A stretch of DNA of 64,000 nt, taken from positions 31,246,438-31,310,437 of the forward strand of contig CM022670.1 of NCBI GenBank assembly GCA_012295275.1. The letters run 5' to 3'. Position 1 is the first letter of the stretch. Each line of letters begins with the position of its first letter. Below the pieces are notes generated by a model. The model was not told where the DNA came from. It saw only the letters and a list, made by a program, of their open reading frames with translations, and made no database searches. The position numbers and the translations under genes were made by a program. Source of the stretch: Chrysomallon squamiferum. Taxonomy: Eukaryota; Mollusca; Gastropoda; Neomphalida; Peltospiridae. Below are positions 43,141-57,297 of this stretch, one piece after another.

Positions 43141-45165
43141 TAAAAATGTGTGTAAAATAGATAAATTACAAGTTTATACTTTATTGATACTTCACTACCA
43201 GCTAATTTTAAATACCCAACATTGTCATATTTGATCAATTCAAATGTCTTTGCAACAAACAAAAAAAAACTATATAAAAATTATAAAATAATAAATATTT
43301 AATAAAATAATGGTACCTAAGCGTACACAAATCAGAAAACACTTATGTCCTTGGCACTTCGTAACCGATCCTTCTTCACCTTATAATTAGAACCAGTCTA
43401 CTTTATTTCTTCTTCCCGAATTTCCTACTTTATAAGGAGCACTATATTAGAATACGAGTTTCCCAAGACATAATAATGCCAGAAAGGACTGATAGTAATT
43501 TCAGACTGTTTTTCTTTTTCTGTACTGGCTGTACAATGCAAATGGGTACAGTGTTCTAACTTCTACGTTATTTTTCAGTCTATATCGCTCTAATATGCAA
43601 ATGGACAAGCACTAAATGATATGGAAACATTAGTATGATGATTGGAAAACTACTTAGAAAACGCACTAACAGCAAATTAATATTTTATTTTCCGTATTAT
43701 TCTTGTTGAATTCATGAATACGTTAAACGGTAGTTTCCACTGTGCTACCAGGACCTGCGTGAGCTTTTCAGTATGTCACTAACGTGATTACAGAAACGAA
43801 TTACTTTTGCTTACATACAGCACTCAGCCTATCAGTCAGTCATTCCACTTAGATCTAATTACTAATCGAACCAAGCTAGCTGTTTATTCACAGGAAAAAC
43901 ATTGTTCATGTTTTTCGTTTAACACTGTTAATTCTTTTCAATCAGAACATGTCAGTAAACAGTTCTACCAAATATTTGAGTTGAAAATGTTAAATGCTAA
44001 GCCATAATATTAAATACTTTTGTAAACTGGTATCTTCAGCTAGAAAAACTACGTTACTCTCATTTTTTATTTGTTTATCTTTTAGTCTGTACTGTCCTTC
44101 TATTTAAAGGCAATTAACATAATTACAGAATTGCACAGGGTATATGTATATATATATATGAATGTATCTATGTATGTGTTTCAATCTGTCCGACATAATT
44201 ATTATCATCATTCAGTTTTTCTATTAATATATGATTATTTTCACAAACACACTTATAAACACAAAGACACACATACATACGTATGAACATACAAACATAC
44301 ATGAATACATACATACATACATACATACATACATACATTATACACACACGCACATGCAGTTGTGTTGTAGATGTGTGAATATGCGAGTGTGTGTTTGTCT
44401 GTCTGTCTGTCTGTCTGTGTAATCAGATGGCATGTAGGGACTAATACAACAATTCTGTATGGATTTAAAATTTAGTCACAAAATAAGCGGATATTATTTC
44501 CAAAGCAGTGAGAAGTCGACCTTTTTAAATGTTAAGCATACAAATTATTTTTATTGATTTGTCGTTTGGTATGTCTAAGCCGGAAATATTTTATTCAGTA
44601 ACATGCACAAATCATTTAACGATTTTCCTTTTATTTAGTTAACACAACTGTCATCAGTTTTAAAAAATAATTGAGCCATTCAAATTATTTTCTTTATTAT
44701 TTTTTCCCCGATAATTACGTCTAAATGTTATAATAACTATTTTAAAATAATAAAAAAAAAAGTGACATAATTTAATACTTATTTTTGTTAATATTGTGAA
44801 AACTGGCCTATTCTGATTATATTTATTTTATTTTTACTCGTTTCGACTGAAAATGGATTGAAAAATCTCAAAATGAACCTTCTGCGATAGTGATATCGAT
44901 TTCAGTATTTCAGCTGAGATTGTTACTTGTTCTTTTTTATTTATTTTTCTCCTTCTATCTCTGTGGTCTCTATGTGATCTAGCTTTATAAAATGTCATGA
45001 CACATAAAAACACTCTTGATCCATAATTTCCTGTACAAGAAAATGAGAAGAAAGACTTAATTTCCCAAGATATCAAACACTTTAAACAGAGACATTTACC
45101 CTTTTGAAAGAATCTGGCTGTCGTTATTTTTATATGTGAAATTCTACTTCTGGTACATATCCAGC

Positions 45166-45197
<32 letters not shown>

Positions 45198-45300
45198 TGT
45201 CTTTACTGTCGTTTTGTTACTTCTTTCTAATAACAAGAGCATACAAAATAATCCTCATGGTTGTAACAATAGATTAAGGATTTCGCTAGTTTTGTCTCAG

Positions 45301-45353
<53 letters not shown>
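45301..45353. repeat. (GT)n microsatellite
   Basis: About 26 uninterrupted GT units. Confidence 0.95.
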
Positions 45354-45356
<3 letters not shown>

Positions 45357-45497
45357 AAACACTTTTACTACGGAACTCCTAGGCGTTCTGTTTTCAGAAT
45401 TATTTGCATTTGGTCAAAAACAAAGTGTTTAAGTGTGATAGAAAGGCTATGTGCAATTATATGTTAACATCAGTTAGGTAAAACACTGTACGCCCAG

Positions 45498-45528
<31 letters not shown>

Positions 45529-45802
45529 TCTTTTGATAAAAACCATTGTTTTCCGCCAGGTTCTCTATTTTCTATATTTTAAACGATTGACCTCAGTTTA
45601 CAGTTTCAAATAACGTGACATACTTTCATGTGTCATGATATCATTTTAGGTCACGTGATATAACTTGAAGTTGTGTGATACCTACTTCTTTCTTCTTTTG
45701 CTTTTTTTTATTTATATACTTTTTTCTTCTTTTTTCTCTGTATCTGTCTCAGCATGAGATATAACAAAAGATTAGAAATACTCCCCAACCAGACACATCA
45801 AG

Positions 45803-45842
<40 letters not shown>

Positions 45843-46335
45843 CATCCTTATGTCAGGAGTACTGGTCTAAACCAGATATTTTGAATGTCAATGAAAATAC
45901 ACCGGACATCCATTTGAGCGAAATATATATAATACAACCATGTATGATCTGTGATTTGTATTCTCAAACACAAATATCGTACATTTCTGTCTGGCTGCTA
46001 AATACTTGTTAAATTATGTTCATGTCACAAACAGAGCAAATATCGTGGCTATATGTTTTGTTTGCTAAACGCTAAACGTAAACTAATGGTATGACATCAA
46101 TCGAAAGAAGTGAGGTAAATACTGGGCTGTTGCAGTTATTCCCAACAAACAGAAGCACAAAGGTAACATCTCTTGCTCGTCCATAGTAATCGATAAACTT
46201 CGATGTAGTTCTGAAGAAAGGATTATTAATTATTGGGTAAAGAAAATATAGTGTCAGTGATTTATCAGTTGTGTTTACAGGACATTGGTGGAACAGGAAA
46301 TAGCCCGGTTGGCGGATTAATTTTGAAACTTTCGA

Positions 46336-46389
46336 TCACTATTACATTAGCTGAACAACTAATCTTTTGTGTTTATATTTGACTGTGCT

Positions 46390-46480
<91 letters not shown>
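46336..46480 (+). repeat. Left copy of a dispersed inverted pair: 55-bp unique sequence plus (GA)n
   Basis: TCACTATTACATTAGCTGAA and the following bases through gactgtgctggg run directly into about 44 GA units. The same sequence with few changes, in reverse orientation and also abutting the microsatellite, occurs at 49627-49745. Confidence 0.85.
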
Positions 46481-46481
<1 letters not shown>

Positions 46482-47268
46482 ACGAATATAATTTGTTATT
46501 TTCTATTTCTTTCTTCTTTTTTTTTTCTTTTTTTAAATTTTGTATTGGGAGCTATAATTCAATTAAAGTCCAGATAAACAAATCATCAGAGCGAAAAGTA
46601 AATTATTTGACATAAACCAGATACTAATTTAGAGCCAACAGAGAATAGTAACAATCATGTCAAAAAAACACTTTAAAAATGATATTCATAATACATATTA
46701 ATATTTAAAAAAATAAAAAGGAATACTTGCATTAAAATATGTTAGATAATTTGTAAATTTCATAAGATGATAAGCGCATTTCTTCGATTAATTTTGAATT
46801 TGAAAATACTTTCATTTTTTATTTGTTTTTGTTTTTTATTCTACTGTTTTTTTTATAATTATTATTACTTTAAGAAAGGGCGTGAAATGTGATTCTTTTT
46901 ATCACAGAAAAATATTCTTAAATACAAACATGCATTTAAGAAGTTAAACCTAATTATTTTAAGAAGTAATAACATTACTAAATATATCCCTTGTCTTACT
47001 TTGTCATATAACCGATATCAATAGAAGAGTCAGGAGATTAAGCAAGAATAATTTATAGGTGCACAGAGATCTTTCTGCTTACTTGTAAACATCATTCAAA
47101 TAACAAAATATAATAATAATAATGATAATAATTCAAATGGTAGTACAAGCAGACGTAGTAGTAGTTGCAATAGCAGTAGTAGCAACAGATGCTTGCAAAT
47201 ATACCTGTCTGTATGAAACAGATTTCCTTTTGTTTTGTTCTTATTTGTTCTTATTTTTTTTTTTTTTT

Positions 47269-47299
<31 letters not shown>

Positions 47300-47500
47300 A
47301 ACATATGCATGCAGTTTTAAATTTTTATAACTCTTGATTTATATACATTGTAGAACTGTAAATGTTATAACATAAATATATTTATTGTGGAGATTCTTAA
47401 TTTTAAACATGACCAATGTCTTTATGGTGTAACTGAAAATCAGGTATAAAATGTCCTTCTAGAACTTCGGAATCGTATCGCGATTTGTATCCATAATGAT

Positions 47501-47544
<44 letters not shown>

Positions 47545-49623
47545 GTCTATATAAATATTTCTTTCAAAATTGTTATAAATGCAGTGATATTTGATGATTA
47601 TAACTGCAGACGGGGTTATATGTATTATATTTGTACAGAATTTGCAAGCGATTAACACCCTGCTTAGCGATAACTCTTGCTGGAACACGTCAAATAAACG
47701 AATGCCTTGTGAGTAACTGGCAAAGCAAATAACCAATACTCGGTTTGTCTGTGTTGGAAATATCAGAGAGAATAAATGGGTCGATCGCTTTACAGTCCTG
47801 AGCGGACATTCCTCCGGATGGCTCGTTATTCGTGGCTGTTTCCTGGATGCTAACACGTGTGTTTTTCAACCAGAACTGTGGTGGTGGATCTGTTGTTTGA
47901 TTTCTGTGGATACGATGACTCAAGTTCTGTGGATTTGTGCATCTGCTAAGATTGTTGATAAGCTAATATCATTGTAAGATGAAGATGCAAATGGCATTTC
48001 TGTGCAGGTGGGTAAACATTAGGTATACCGCGTTTTCTCCTTAACTTTGATATTGTTTTTGATGAAATGGATTCAAAGTTTCTGTATACTGCAGATGGTT
48101 TGGCACTGGGTGTTGAAGAAAATAATGCATGTACACGTGTTTATGAAAACAAAATTATGTACTGTCTCAAAGTAAAACAAAGAATCAAATAACAACTAAG
48201 AAATATCATAATATACTGAATCAAATTCAGTTTTAAAAAGTATTAGAAATCTAATAAAAGAAATTAAAATTTGTCTCACAATATTTATAGTTTTTTGAGT
48301 GGAGGATGGGGAATGAGGATGGTGGTTTTAAAGTGAAAAATAAAAATCCATCAATATCTAAGTATCCGAATGAAGGCAGTTAATGTGTGTTTTAAATGTT
48401 AGCAGATAGCATGTATAAATATCAACAAAAAATCAAATATGTATGTAGTCTGCAAAGCCAATTACGAACTTTTCATCGTACGTATAGAAGCAATGTTTAC
48501 TTATTCTATTTTTCTATTCTAAAGTTTTGTGTTTTATACAAAACAACACTAAGTAAATATATCTTTATTTGAAATCCAAACTCTTGTAAGGTTTATAACC
48601 TTTATAAAGGAAAATATAACGAGTATGTGTCACCTATTAATACATTTATTTTATATATAACAAGTTTTGATACGAATGATTTATCACAGCATAACAAAAA
48701 TGTTTCACCTGTAAATATGTCTTTAATTGAAATCTAATATTTAATATATATAAAATTCGCTTTAACATGTTCGACAATAATATATAATATAAGTGTTTCT
48801 TAACCTATAAACATATCTTTATTTGAAATCCAATATCTGATTATAATTATGAAATTCGCTTTGAAATGGACATCTTTTATTATTAAGAACCGTTAGAGTA
48901 AATTCAAACTGAATTGAAAATTAAACGTGTTTTATATTCATTTATATAACGGTATGGTATATACTTTATGTTAGACGAAATCAATGAAACCGGATTATAT
49001 GCATCAGGAGGCCTATTTAATTCTTTGTGCAGGAAACTCTTTTCTTATGTATATGTCACCTAATATATTTTCAATCAAATGCGAAGGTGCCCTTTCTATC
49101 TAGTTTATCACGTTTGCTGTAGCCTACCAGTGTTGTTCAGAATATAAAATTTAATATTATATTATGTTTTTCATCTAAGAAAATGGGGAAGGATTATAAA
49201 AAATTACAGTAAGCCTATGATGAACTGTTTTTTATTATTTTTATTGTTACATTTTTGTTTTCTTGATTATATTAATTATTATTATTATTATTTCTTTTTT
49301 TTTTTCATTTTATTATTATAATTATTGTGGTTTTTTTTTTTTTTTTTTTTTTTTGTTATTTTCAATTTTTGATGTTTTTGTTGTTGTTATTTTTCTCTTC
49401 TTCTTCTTTGTGATCTTTTTTCCCTGTATACATGTATTTGTTTTCGTTTTGTTTGGATTTTATTTATGTTCACTATTACAGTTGTTGTTTTGTTTTATTT
49501 TTTTAATTCACAAACATACAAACAGAGAGATTCACATGCAGGCGCAGTCTTATAGTAACGTGGTATGTAATATTTTTTATGGTATCTCCAGATATGATTG
49601 TAAGTAATTAGTTTAAATAAAAA

Positions 49624-49626
<3 letters not shown>
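46481..49626. other. AT-rich DNA between the inverted pair
   Basis: It contains a T-run and (TA)n tract at about 47255-47298, (CA)n at 47502-47543, and T-rich runs at about 49286-49360. A less AT-rich stretch at 47640-47960 is open on the minus strand in two overlapping frames, but no domain was recognised and splice support is poor. Confidence 0.45.
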
Positions 49627-49692
<66 letters not shown>

Positions 49693-49745
49693 CAGCACAG
49701 TCAAATATAAACACAAAAGGTTAGTTGTTCAGCTAATGTAATATT
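49627..49745 (-). repeat. Right copy of the dispersed inverted pair: (TC)n plus 55-bp unique sequence
   Basis: About 31 TC units followed by cccagcacagtcaaatataa and onward to gctaatgtaatattga. This is the reverse complement of 46336-46403 apart from a few bases. Confidence 0.85.
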
Positions 49746-49973
49746 GACGCAGTCAGAATGCCAGACAGATTCTTACGCGAAAACTGCTTCAGCTCCAAAA
49801 GATTTATGTATTTGGCATCTTTATCAAAGATCGTGGCCTATTTGATAACATCTATCAGTCTACATTACATCAATTACTTCTGTGTTTGTTTAGTAATGAT
49901 TACAAATAGTATTCAAAACCTTAGGCAAAATGTTTTGAAAATAATTAATATATTCATAGTTTTAGTGTCTAAA

Positions 49974-50106
<133 letters not shown>

Positions 50107-50122
50107 AATTTAATCAATAAAT

Positions 50123-50507
50123 CAGGGGTGCCCAATACGTCGATCGCCAATGTGCGGGTAGATTGCGCGCCATTGAAAAGTTTTAAAAGCTTATCATCTA
50201 TTCTTCCTTTTCCCAAACGAAGATTATTAAGTCCAAGTACCGTTCTAATGTGACTCATAATCATACTGTCCGGACTATGCATTCAGTGCAAGTCACCTGA
50301 GTAAGGTAGTGACCATAAATGTATTCAACTGTATTGTGTCATAAGGGTTCATGCAGTGATGAAAGTGCACCAATATATATTGTATATATAAAATATACTC
50401 AGTACATATTGAAATAAATATATTTAGTATTTTTGGATACAAGTAGATCATTTTGACCTGGTCATTTTAAAAGTAGCTCGCAAGATGAAAACGTATGGGA
50501 CCCCCTG
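50123..50507. mobile_element. hAT-type MITE with 8-bp target duplication
   Basis: The left end CAGGGGTGCCCAATACG and right end CGTATGGGACCCCCTG are inverted repeats typical of hAT elements. The flanks are caataaat and cactaaat, an 8-bp duplication with one mismatch. The 385-bp body has no transposase. Confidence 0.85.
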
Positions 50508-51020
50508 CACTAAATATACTGAAATGGTGCGTCACGTTACTGTAATACCGCATTGTTTTGAAAAATAAAATATGCATTAAAACATAGTATAATATTCGTA
50601 TGTTTACAAGCAATGTTCATTAACTGAGCATGTGAAAACTATATCTTTTGGAATTAACAAAAATAAAAAAATAAAAACTAACTGGTGCCCTCAGCGATGA
50701 AAAATCAGTTGATTTATTAATGAGCTGATGCAATAGTCAGGTTTTTGTTTGTATGACTGCGTATCTGTGAGAAATGAAAAAAATTATTTGTTTATATTAC
50801 ATTCATCGCCAAACAATCTAATGTAATAACTAAATCTACAATTCTGAAAACTGCAGAATAAACGCAAAGACAGCCACACACATGTATAGGAAATGTCGAA
50901 ACATCAGTAAATGTTGTCATGTGCCAAAAGCGGTAAGTCTTAACAGCCCTTCAGTGCGTTAGTCGACTGGGAATTTTCTAAATTTTGTAGTTTAATTAGA
51001 GAATTAAAATAATAATAATG

Positions 51021-51071
<51 letters not shown>

Positions 51072-52001
51072 CTGTTTTGGGGTGGTTTTTTAAATCATTA
51101 TTATATGCACCATGTTTATACTCAACTGTTATAATGTCATGAGAACCAGAATGGTTTAACCGAAAAGAAATAAGAAATGAGTTTGAATCATATAATGATA
51201 AATGTTAATAAGATCCATCAGTACCAGAACGGTCTACATCATGTGAATTATATTTACTTGTATTCATAAATTCCTTAAATTTTTATATATCATTTGTTTT
51301 CACTTCTAATCCTTTTTTTTATTTACTTATATTTTAACAACTTCAGCATCGATTATCTCAAAACCAAAGAAATGTGAATTAGGCCATGAATGTTTTAAGC
51401 CCTTCGTACGAGGATGCAAGATTTAATACTAAGTTTTTTTGTTCTGAAATACCAGAGACTACATCATTTAATTTAGCCGTGTAGACCACAGCTGAAAGTT
51501 CAGTGTATTTCTGGTAATATCTGTTGTAAAACATGATAGAAATAAATGGCAAAATTGAGTAGTTGATTCTAAGCATTAGATGATATATATTCATTTCACT
51601 AATGGCAATGAAATGAATAACGCACATGTGGCCCTTATCGAATTCTTTTTTTATTCCCTGCATTAATTAGTTACAAATGCTTAATATAAAATTATGACAG
51701 CCCGGTATTTCAGACTGAATTTTGTTAAAGTAAATATCTGATTTATTATATTTTTATTTATTATTATTATAATTTTTTTTAAAGATTTTTATTGCCAATA
51801 TCTATTTCTAACATAACTTGTTAGTGAAAATTAAAGAAATAGGAATTATATTTCATTTAACGCCAACTCCCATTTCCTCAGTCACTAAATAAGTATACAT
51901 GTGTCCAGTAAGTAATTATCGTTGTAACATAGATATTGTGTTTTGTTTTGTGTTCATAATTCATACTTGATACTGTATATAGTTTATATCTACAGTATTT
52001 G

Positions 52002-52056
<55 letters not shown>

Positions 52057-53144
52057 GTAATAATCAAACATTACAATTTCTTAATTGTAATCCGTAGACA
52101 GTGCATACACAAGCAATTACAAATACCTAATGTACACACATACACACAAATATACATACACAAATACATTACACAAATATATACAAAAACACATAAATAC
52201 ATTTATACACTACACACACCGTAAGCTTAGGTTTGTTATACTCTTAGACTTTTTCTATAATTATAACAATAACACAAAAAGATAAAAACACAAGGCATAC
52301 CTCCATATAAATTTCCAGATAAGCAAAAATATAAATAATTCATAATGATGGTCGTACGTGTTATGGAAGTATATCAGTAATCACAACCTCCTGGTATGAA
52401 TCCTCCCAATGATGTTTCGTACTGGTTGTCTTAGTTATATTTTATCCTGTTACAGCAAGTTTATTTAATTAATTTATTGAGATTTTTCAGCTATGTAGAA
52501 ACTTGATGCTGTTTTCTCATTTTCACATATTACTGATAAACATAGACTATCGATTTAATAATGTTTTACCTTTTCATTTTTTTTATTTTTATTTTTTTTT
52601 TTTTAGTAAAGTGGGTTTTTGTTTTCTACTCTACTGAAATCTATTTTTTTTTTTTTTTATTATTTGCTTACATGTAATGTAAATACGATCATTTTGTGGA
52701 GGTGTTGTTTTAACATATTGATTTTCTGAGAGTTTAACACTTGTACAGGGAAGTTTCATGAAGTGTGTTTCCATAATGCTTTGCACAAAGTGTTTTTCCT
52801 GGTATGGCTCCACTGTCATGGATTAAATGAAGCTTGATTTGAATCGTTTGGATGGATGTTGATCTATAGAGAAAATTAGTGAAGTGTGTTTATGTAATAT
52901 TTTGTACAACCTGTACCAGTGAGCTCTTATTGTGTTTTAGGAACAATTTAAAATGCTGTTCTGAATATTATGAACTGAAATTAATTCCAGGTATAACGAC
53001 ATTGTGATTAAACCACCAGCTGCTTCAGTACCTCTATAATTATGTCATCATGTGTACAATTCTAATGATAGGTATTTCGTTTATTTGTGAACATTCTGAT
53101 CCAGATGGTCAAACATTCAGACATTAAAGGTTTTTACCAAAATA

Positions 53145-53211
<67 letters not shown>

Positions 53212-54116
53212 TTAATATTAGCTGTTTTATTTACTTGATTTTTTTAATTGTTCTAATTCTTTGTGTTCAAAAAGATTGTGCTCTTTCTTTATATGTCTGT
53301 CTATCATTTTGTCTCCAGCGTTTTCACATATGTATATATATGTAAATACACATACATAATACTTTCATTAATTTATACATTCATACATACATGAACACAC
53401 ACCATACACACACAAAGATAGAAACACAAATACTTTCATTGATTCAAACATCCATACATATATAAAAATACACAAGTATACACACAAACATACAGATAAT
53501 TTCAGATTCATACCTACAAACACACATACATACATACATATATACATACACTCAAACACATACATACATACATATATACATACACTCACACACATACATA
53601 TATATATATGCATACACATATAGATACTTTTACATACATATTACATATATATATATATATACATACTACATAAATACAAATAAATGCCTAAAATAAATAA
53701 ACACCCACAAAGCTATTTTTTCACATCTATGTTTTTCTGCTCGATGTTTTTTTTTTATTAAACAATGTTAAAACTCAAAATTAATGTTATGTTATATCAT
53801 TTCACTGTAATCTACTCTTGACAGCATTAAATTATTTTTGATATGACTTTATTTTCTGTAAAGGACTAAAGTACGTTATTCTGAATCTACATCATTTGCA
53901 CTCATTCAATATTTATTATAGCACTTTATATATCAAAATGTCAGCAAATGTTTTTATTGATAAGTCCTTTTTAAAAACATTGTGCTACGATATAAAAAGG
54001 AACAGTTTCATTAAAAAAAAAAAGCTCACATAATAAATATATAATTATGTATTTAGGTCTGATTTGTTGAATATCATTTCTGAGATAATGACTGCATTAC
54101 AACATTACTATTTCAG

Positions 54117-54370
54117 CATGCTCCTTTCTGCTTTATTGCATGCCTCAAGGGGGATATATCCACTGGTCCGCGACTATCTCAGTAAACCATGCTGAAATTC
54201 TGTGTTTGATAGCACTCTCCAGAGACAACATGGTAAACAGGCATGCTAAAATGAATAAATGGTATAAAATGTTCCACAGAGTGCTCATCTACAGATTGCA
54301 GAATCCAGGCGGGCAGGCTGTAGAAAACTGTGTATTACATTTGCATCTAACCAATGCCTCATTACTGTAG
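54117..54370 (+). other. Exon-like island, unassigned
   Basis: Preceded by an acceptor-like ttactatttcag. One plus frame is open to a stop at 54370 and includes GGYIHWSATISVNHAEILCL, with a possible internal donor ATG|GTAAAC at 54232. The minus strand also has a 47-codon ORF starting MSTLWNILYHLFILACLF, which looks like a signal peptide. Neither strand gives a family I recognise. Confidence 0.25.
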
Positions 54371-57107
54371 ATAATTTTGATAAAATCCCTGGAATAATAA
54401 TTACTTTATGACATTTGATTATGAATAGTTATTAGATCTCAGTCATTTTACTCTAGGACAGTAATGACATGAAAGTTAAAAATTCGATGACGAGTTACTC
54501 TTACACGTTAGCACTAAAGAATTTGTATATGCAGATAAGAAAATTATTACAGTTTAGAATGGGAAATACCCCGACGGGCCCGAGAATATTTGAAACTTAG
54601 TTGGGATTAAAACTGCATAGTAATGGCACAAAGAGATATTATTATTAAGGAAAACGGAGATTTCGCAGTTCTATCTTAAATCCATTAAATCGTTACGTAT
54701 CCGTCCTCTGATGTGTCGCTCAAATAGTGTTATAGTTATCTGCACAAAATAAAAAACTAAATCTTAAGTGGTACGAGTTATCTATTAATAGCATAACCAG
54801 TTAGTTGTTCGTCTTCATTCTTTTTTCTTTTTTTGTTGCTGTTTCTGTTGCTGTTGACTAAGTAGATTATCATTTGTCATTACCAGTTATAGCTGCTTTT
54901 CTCAACATATACAATTGTGTTTTATTTTATAATAATGCGATTCAATGAAATAATTTGACACTGATTTTAATTCATTTTTAAGTCCATCAGAGAACGCAGT
55001 CGTGAAAAATCTTATCCACATACATCATGTTTGCCTGTTAGAAAATTCAAATCCCCACAGAGAATTAATTAATCGATAATTTCCAAAGCAAGTTTTATTA
55101 CGTTAAAACATGTTTTTTTACTTGTTTGTCCTATTTCAGATCAGTAGCATGAACCTCGAAATAGTTAAGAAAACGAATGATATTTTTGTATAAATCAAAG
55201 ATGCAAGATAATAAGTGTATAGGCCAGTCGCAAGAGAATTTTTAAGACGTTTGATGATTTTGTTGTCTGTCATATTGTTATTGGTTTAAGTGATATTTTC
55301 TTTCTTCTTCTTCTTCATTTTCTTCTTATTAAGTTATTTATTTATTTAATTATTGTTGTTATTGTTATTTATTTATTATTATTATTGAAATTATTATTAT
55401 TTATGTCGTTGTTGTTCTTGTTGTTTAATCATTTGTGTGTACACTTTAACATTGGTATACGTAATAATGAATAATGTCTTTGGTATTATATTTTAAATTC
55501 TATTATATTAGGCCGATCATTGGTATAAAAATATTACTGACTGCTTGTTAATGGCAGCAGACGGTAATCGACGTCGTTGCTTAGCTTTATGTACGTAGTT
55601 TTCGTTAGTGTTTTGATTCTGTGTGTTTAATTGTATTTAGGTATTGACTCAACCAATTTTCACAAAAATTGCGCACTGGAGATGACAGTTACATTAAGTT
55701 TCATCGTTGTGATCTATTATTTTTTTTTTTTATTCATTTATTTATTAGTTTCTTTGACTCGTAATGTTCTTCGAGTAGCACTGAACTTTCACCCATTCAC
55801 TCAAAGAGTATCTTCTGCCCGTGGTCTCTGATCAATCGACGTTGTCATTTCAGTAAGTCTAATAGAATTCCACAGAAATAATTCAATAAGAGGTTATACA
55901 AAACTGTTATAAACTCATTTCATTAATACCATACATTTTTACAACACAGATTAAAAACAAAGGAAAATCGATGTTTTAGCATATTAAGTTTTTTCAACTA
56001 AGACAGCCATATTAAAAATACCGTACCTACAAGACTTCATTGCTTCGACAGCCCAAAGAGGTCACTGACCTCATGTGAACAATAAGAAAATATATAAATG
56101 AAACTATTTAAACGATGATATTTAAGAGTGAACGGTTTTCTTGATATATTTAAAATAAAATATTAAATGTTACGCATTAATTTTTATTATGAACACTAGC
56201 ATATATAATTATATATATATGTTTGTATGTTTGTATGTGTATATTATATGTTTGTGTGCATGGGTGTGTATGAATACTGGTCTGTGAATATATGAGTTTA
56301 TAATTTGTTTATATAAAGTATATGTAAAAATACTGAATTCATAAACTGATTTAACAGATGACTGCAATTTGGTTGGTCGTATCAAAATGATTATACAGTG
56401 AAGCTATGCAGTATATCCAAAGTCAGTTCGGTGTGTAAAACAGAAATTTGACATTTCTTCAGAGCGTGAAGTGCTAATGTCTGCTGACATACCGTGTCTT
56501 TCGTATTCTTTAAATTATACATAGACCAACGGTGCGGAACCAGGAAATTCGTTAAGAAACGAAAACTACTTAGTCGTTCAAGCGCATTCGTCCCGGACTT
56601 TTACTTCCTTTAAGGACTAAACGCAGCAAATATCAATACACTTACGTGAAAACTAATTTCTGTGTACATTTGTTAGTATTTTAATACAGAATTATATAAA
56701 ATATGCAAATTGGTTTAGTTTCATATTTGAATAGAAAACTCCTTGGTTCACGGTATTTTTGATTTTTGTTTCGTACTGAGTAAAGGAAAAAGATATTGAT
56801 TAATCACGGATCTCGGAAAGCATTGTAATCAATTTCCCGGTTCAGCTGGGTTTTTTAAAATTTATTATTATAATTGTGCTACGTCAAAGAGTGAGCGAGA
56901 GAAAAACACTGTACCAGAGACAGAGAAAATGACTACCTATAACTATAGACGCGGACCGATCTGTAATTCATTATCTGAACAACTAGATGGATGGATGAGC
57001 AACTTAGTAACCACAATAGAGATATGTAGACAGACAGACAGTTACGTATACATATTTGTACAGATAAGTAGGTAGAAAGACATATATATTTATATATATT
57101 TATTTAG

Positions 57108-57297
57108 ATACAGTTTTGGACGCTTATTCGCAGACAGAAGATTGATTCCAGGATTTTCTCGTGATCAGACTTGGTGTGCAAATGTGTTCTTGCTAGAAAA
57201 TGCTAGCCAGCTGAAAACTATTGGGAAATTAATGGATGAAAGCACAAGCATCATCCGCTCTACAGATCTCACACGTCCATGCAGTCGTCTAATGTGA
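57108..57297 (+). other. Possible terminal coding exon, unassigned
   Basis: After an acceptor-like tatttag, the plus strand is open for 62 codons to TGA at 57295-57297. The frame starts YSFGRLFADRRLIPGFSRDQ and includes WCANVFLLENASQLKTIGK. Base composition is much less AT-rich than the surroundings. No start codon or upstream exon could be linked. The minus strand is also open across it (71 codons), so strand is uncertain. Confidence 0.3.

Larger units (their letters stand above)
42454..46335. other. Gene-poor, repeat-rich intergenic DNA
   Basis: It holds the likely promoter of the NDUFS5-like gene near 43.3-43.6 kb, and a degenerate TAATAC/TAGTAA tract at about 42880-43140. Simple tracts include ATAC at 44276-44338, CATC at 45167-45194, GT at 45301-45353 and a T-run at 45805-45842. 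No coding sequence was recognised. Confidence 0.5.

Noticed and set aside
44270-44340. CRISPR-like or satellite array
   Set aside because: Simple ATAC tetranucleotide repeat in an animal genome; no spacers.
47690-47923. Minus-strand ORF pair at 47440-47923 as a coding exon
   Set aside because: Two overlapping frames are open but neither gives a known domain, and the longer one ends in a CA repeat. Kept only as a note in the gap description.
51379-51663. Minus-strand ORF of 94 codons
   Set aside because: No domain, no splice support and ordinary AT-rich composition; chance ORF more likely.
53368-53619. Minus-strand Cys/Met/Val-rich ORF that could resemble a cysteine-rich peptide
   Set aside because: It is a translation of TACA/CATA/CACA repeats; the same pattern occurs at 44168-44353.
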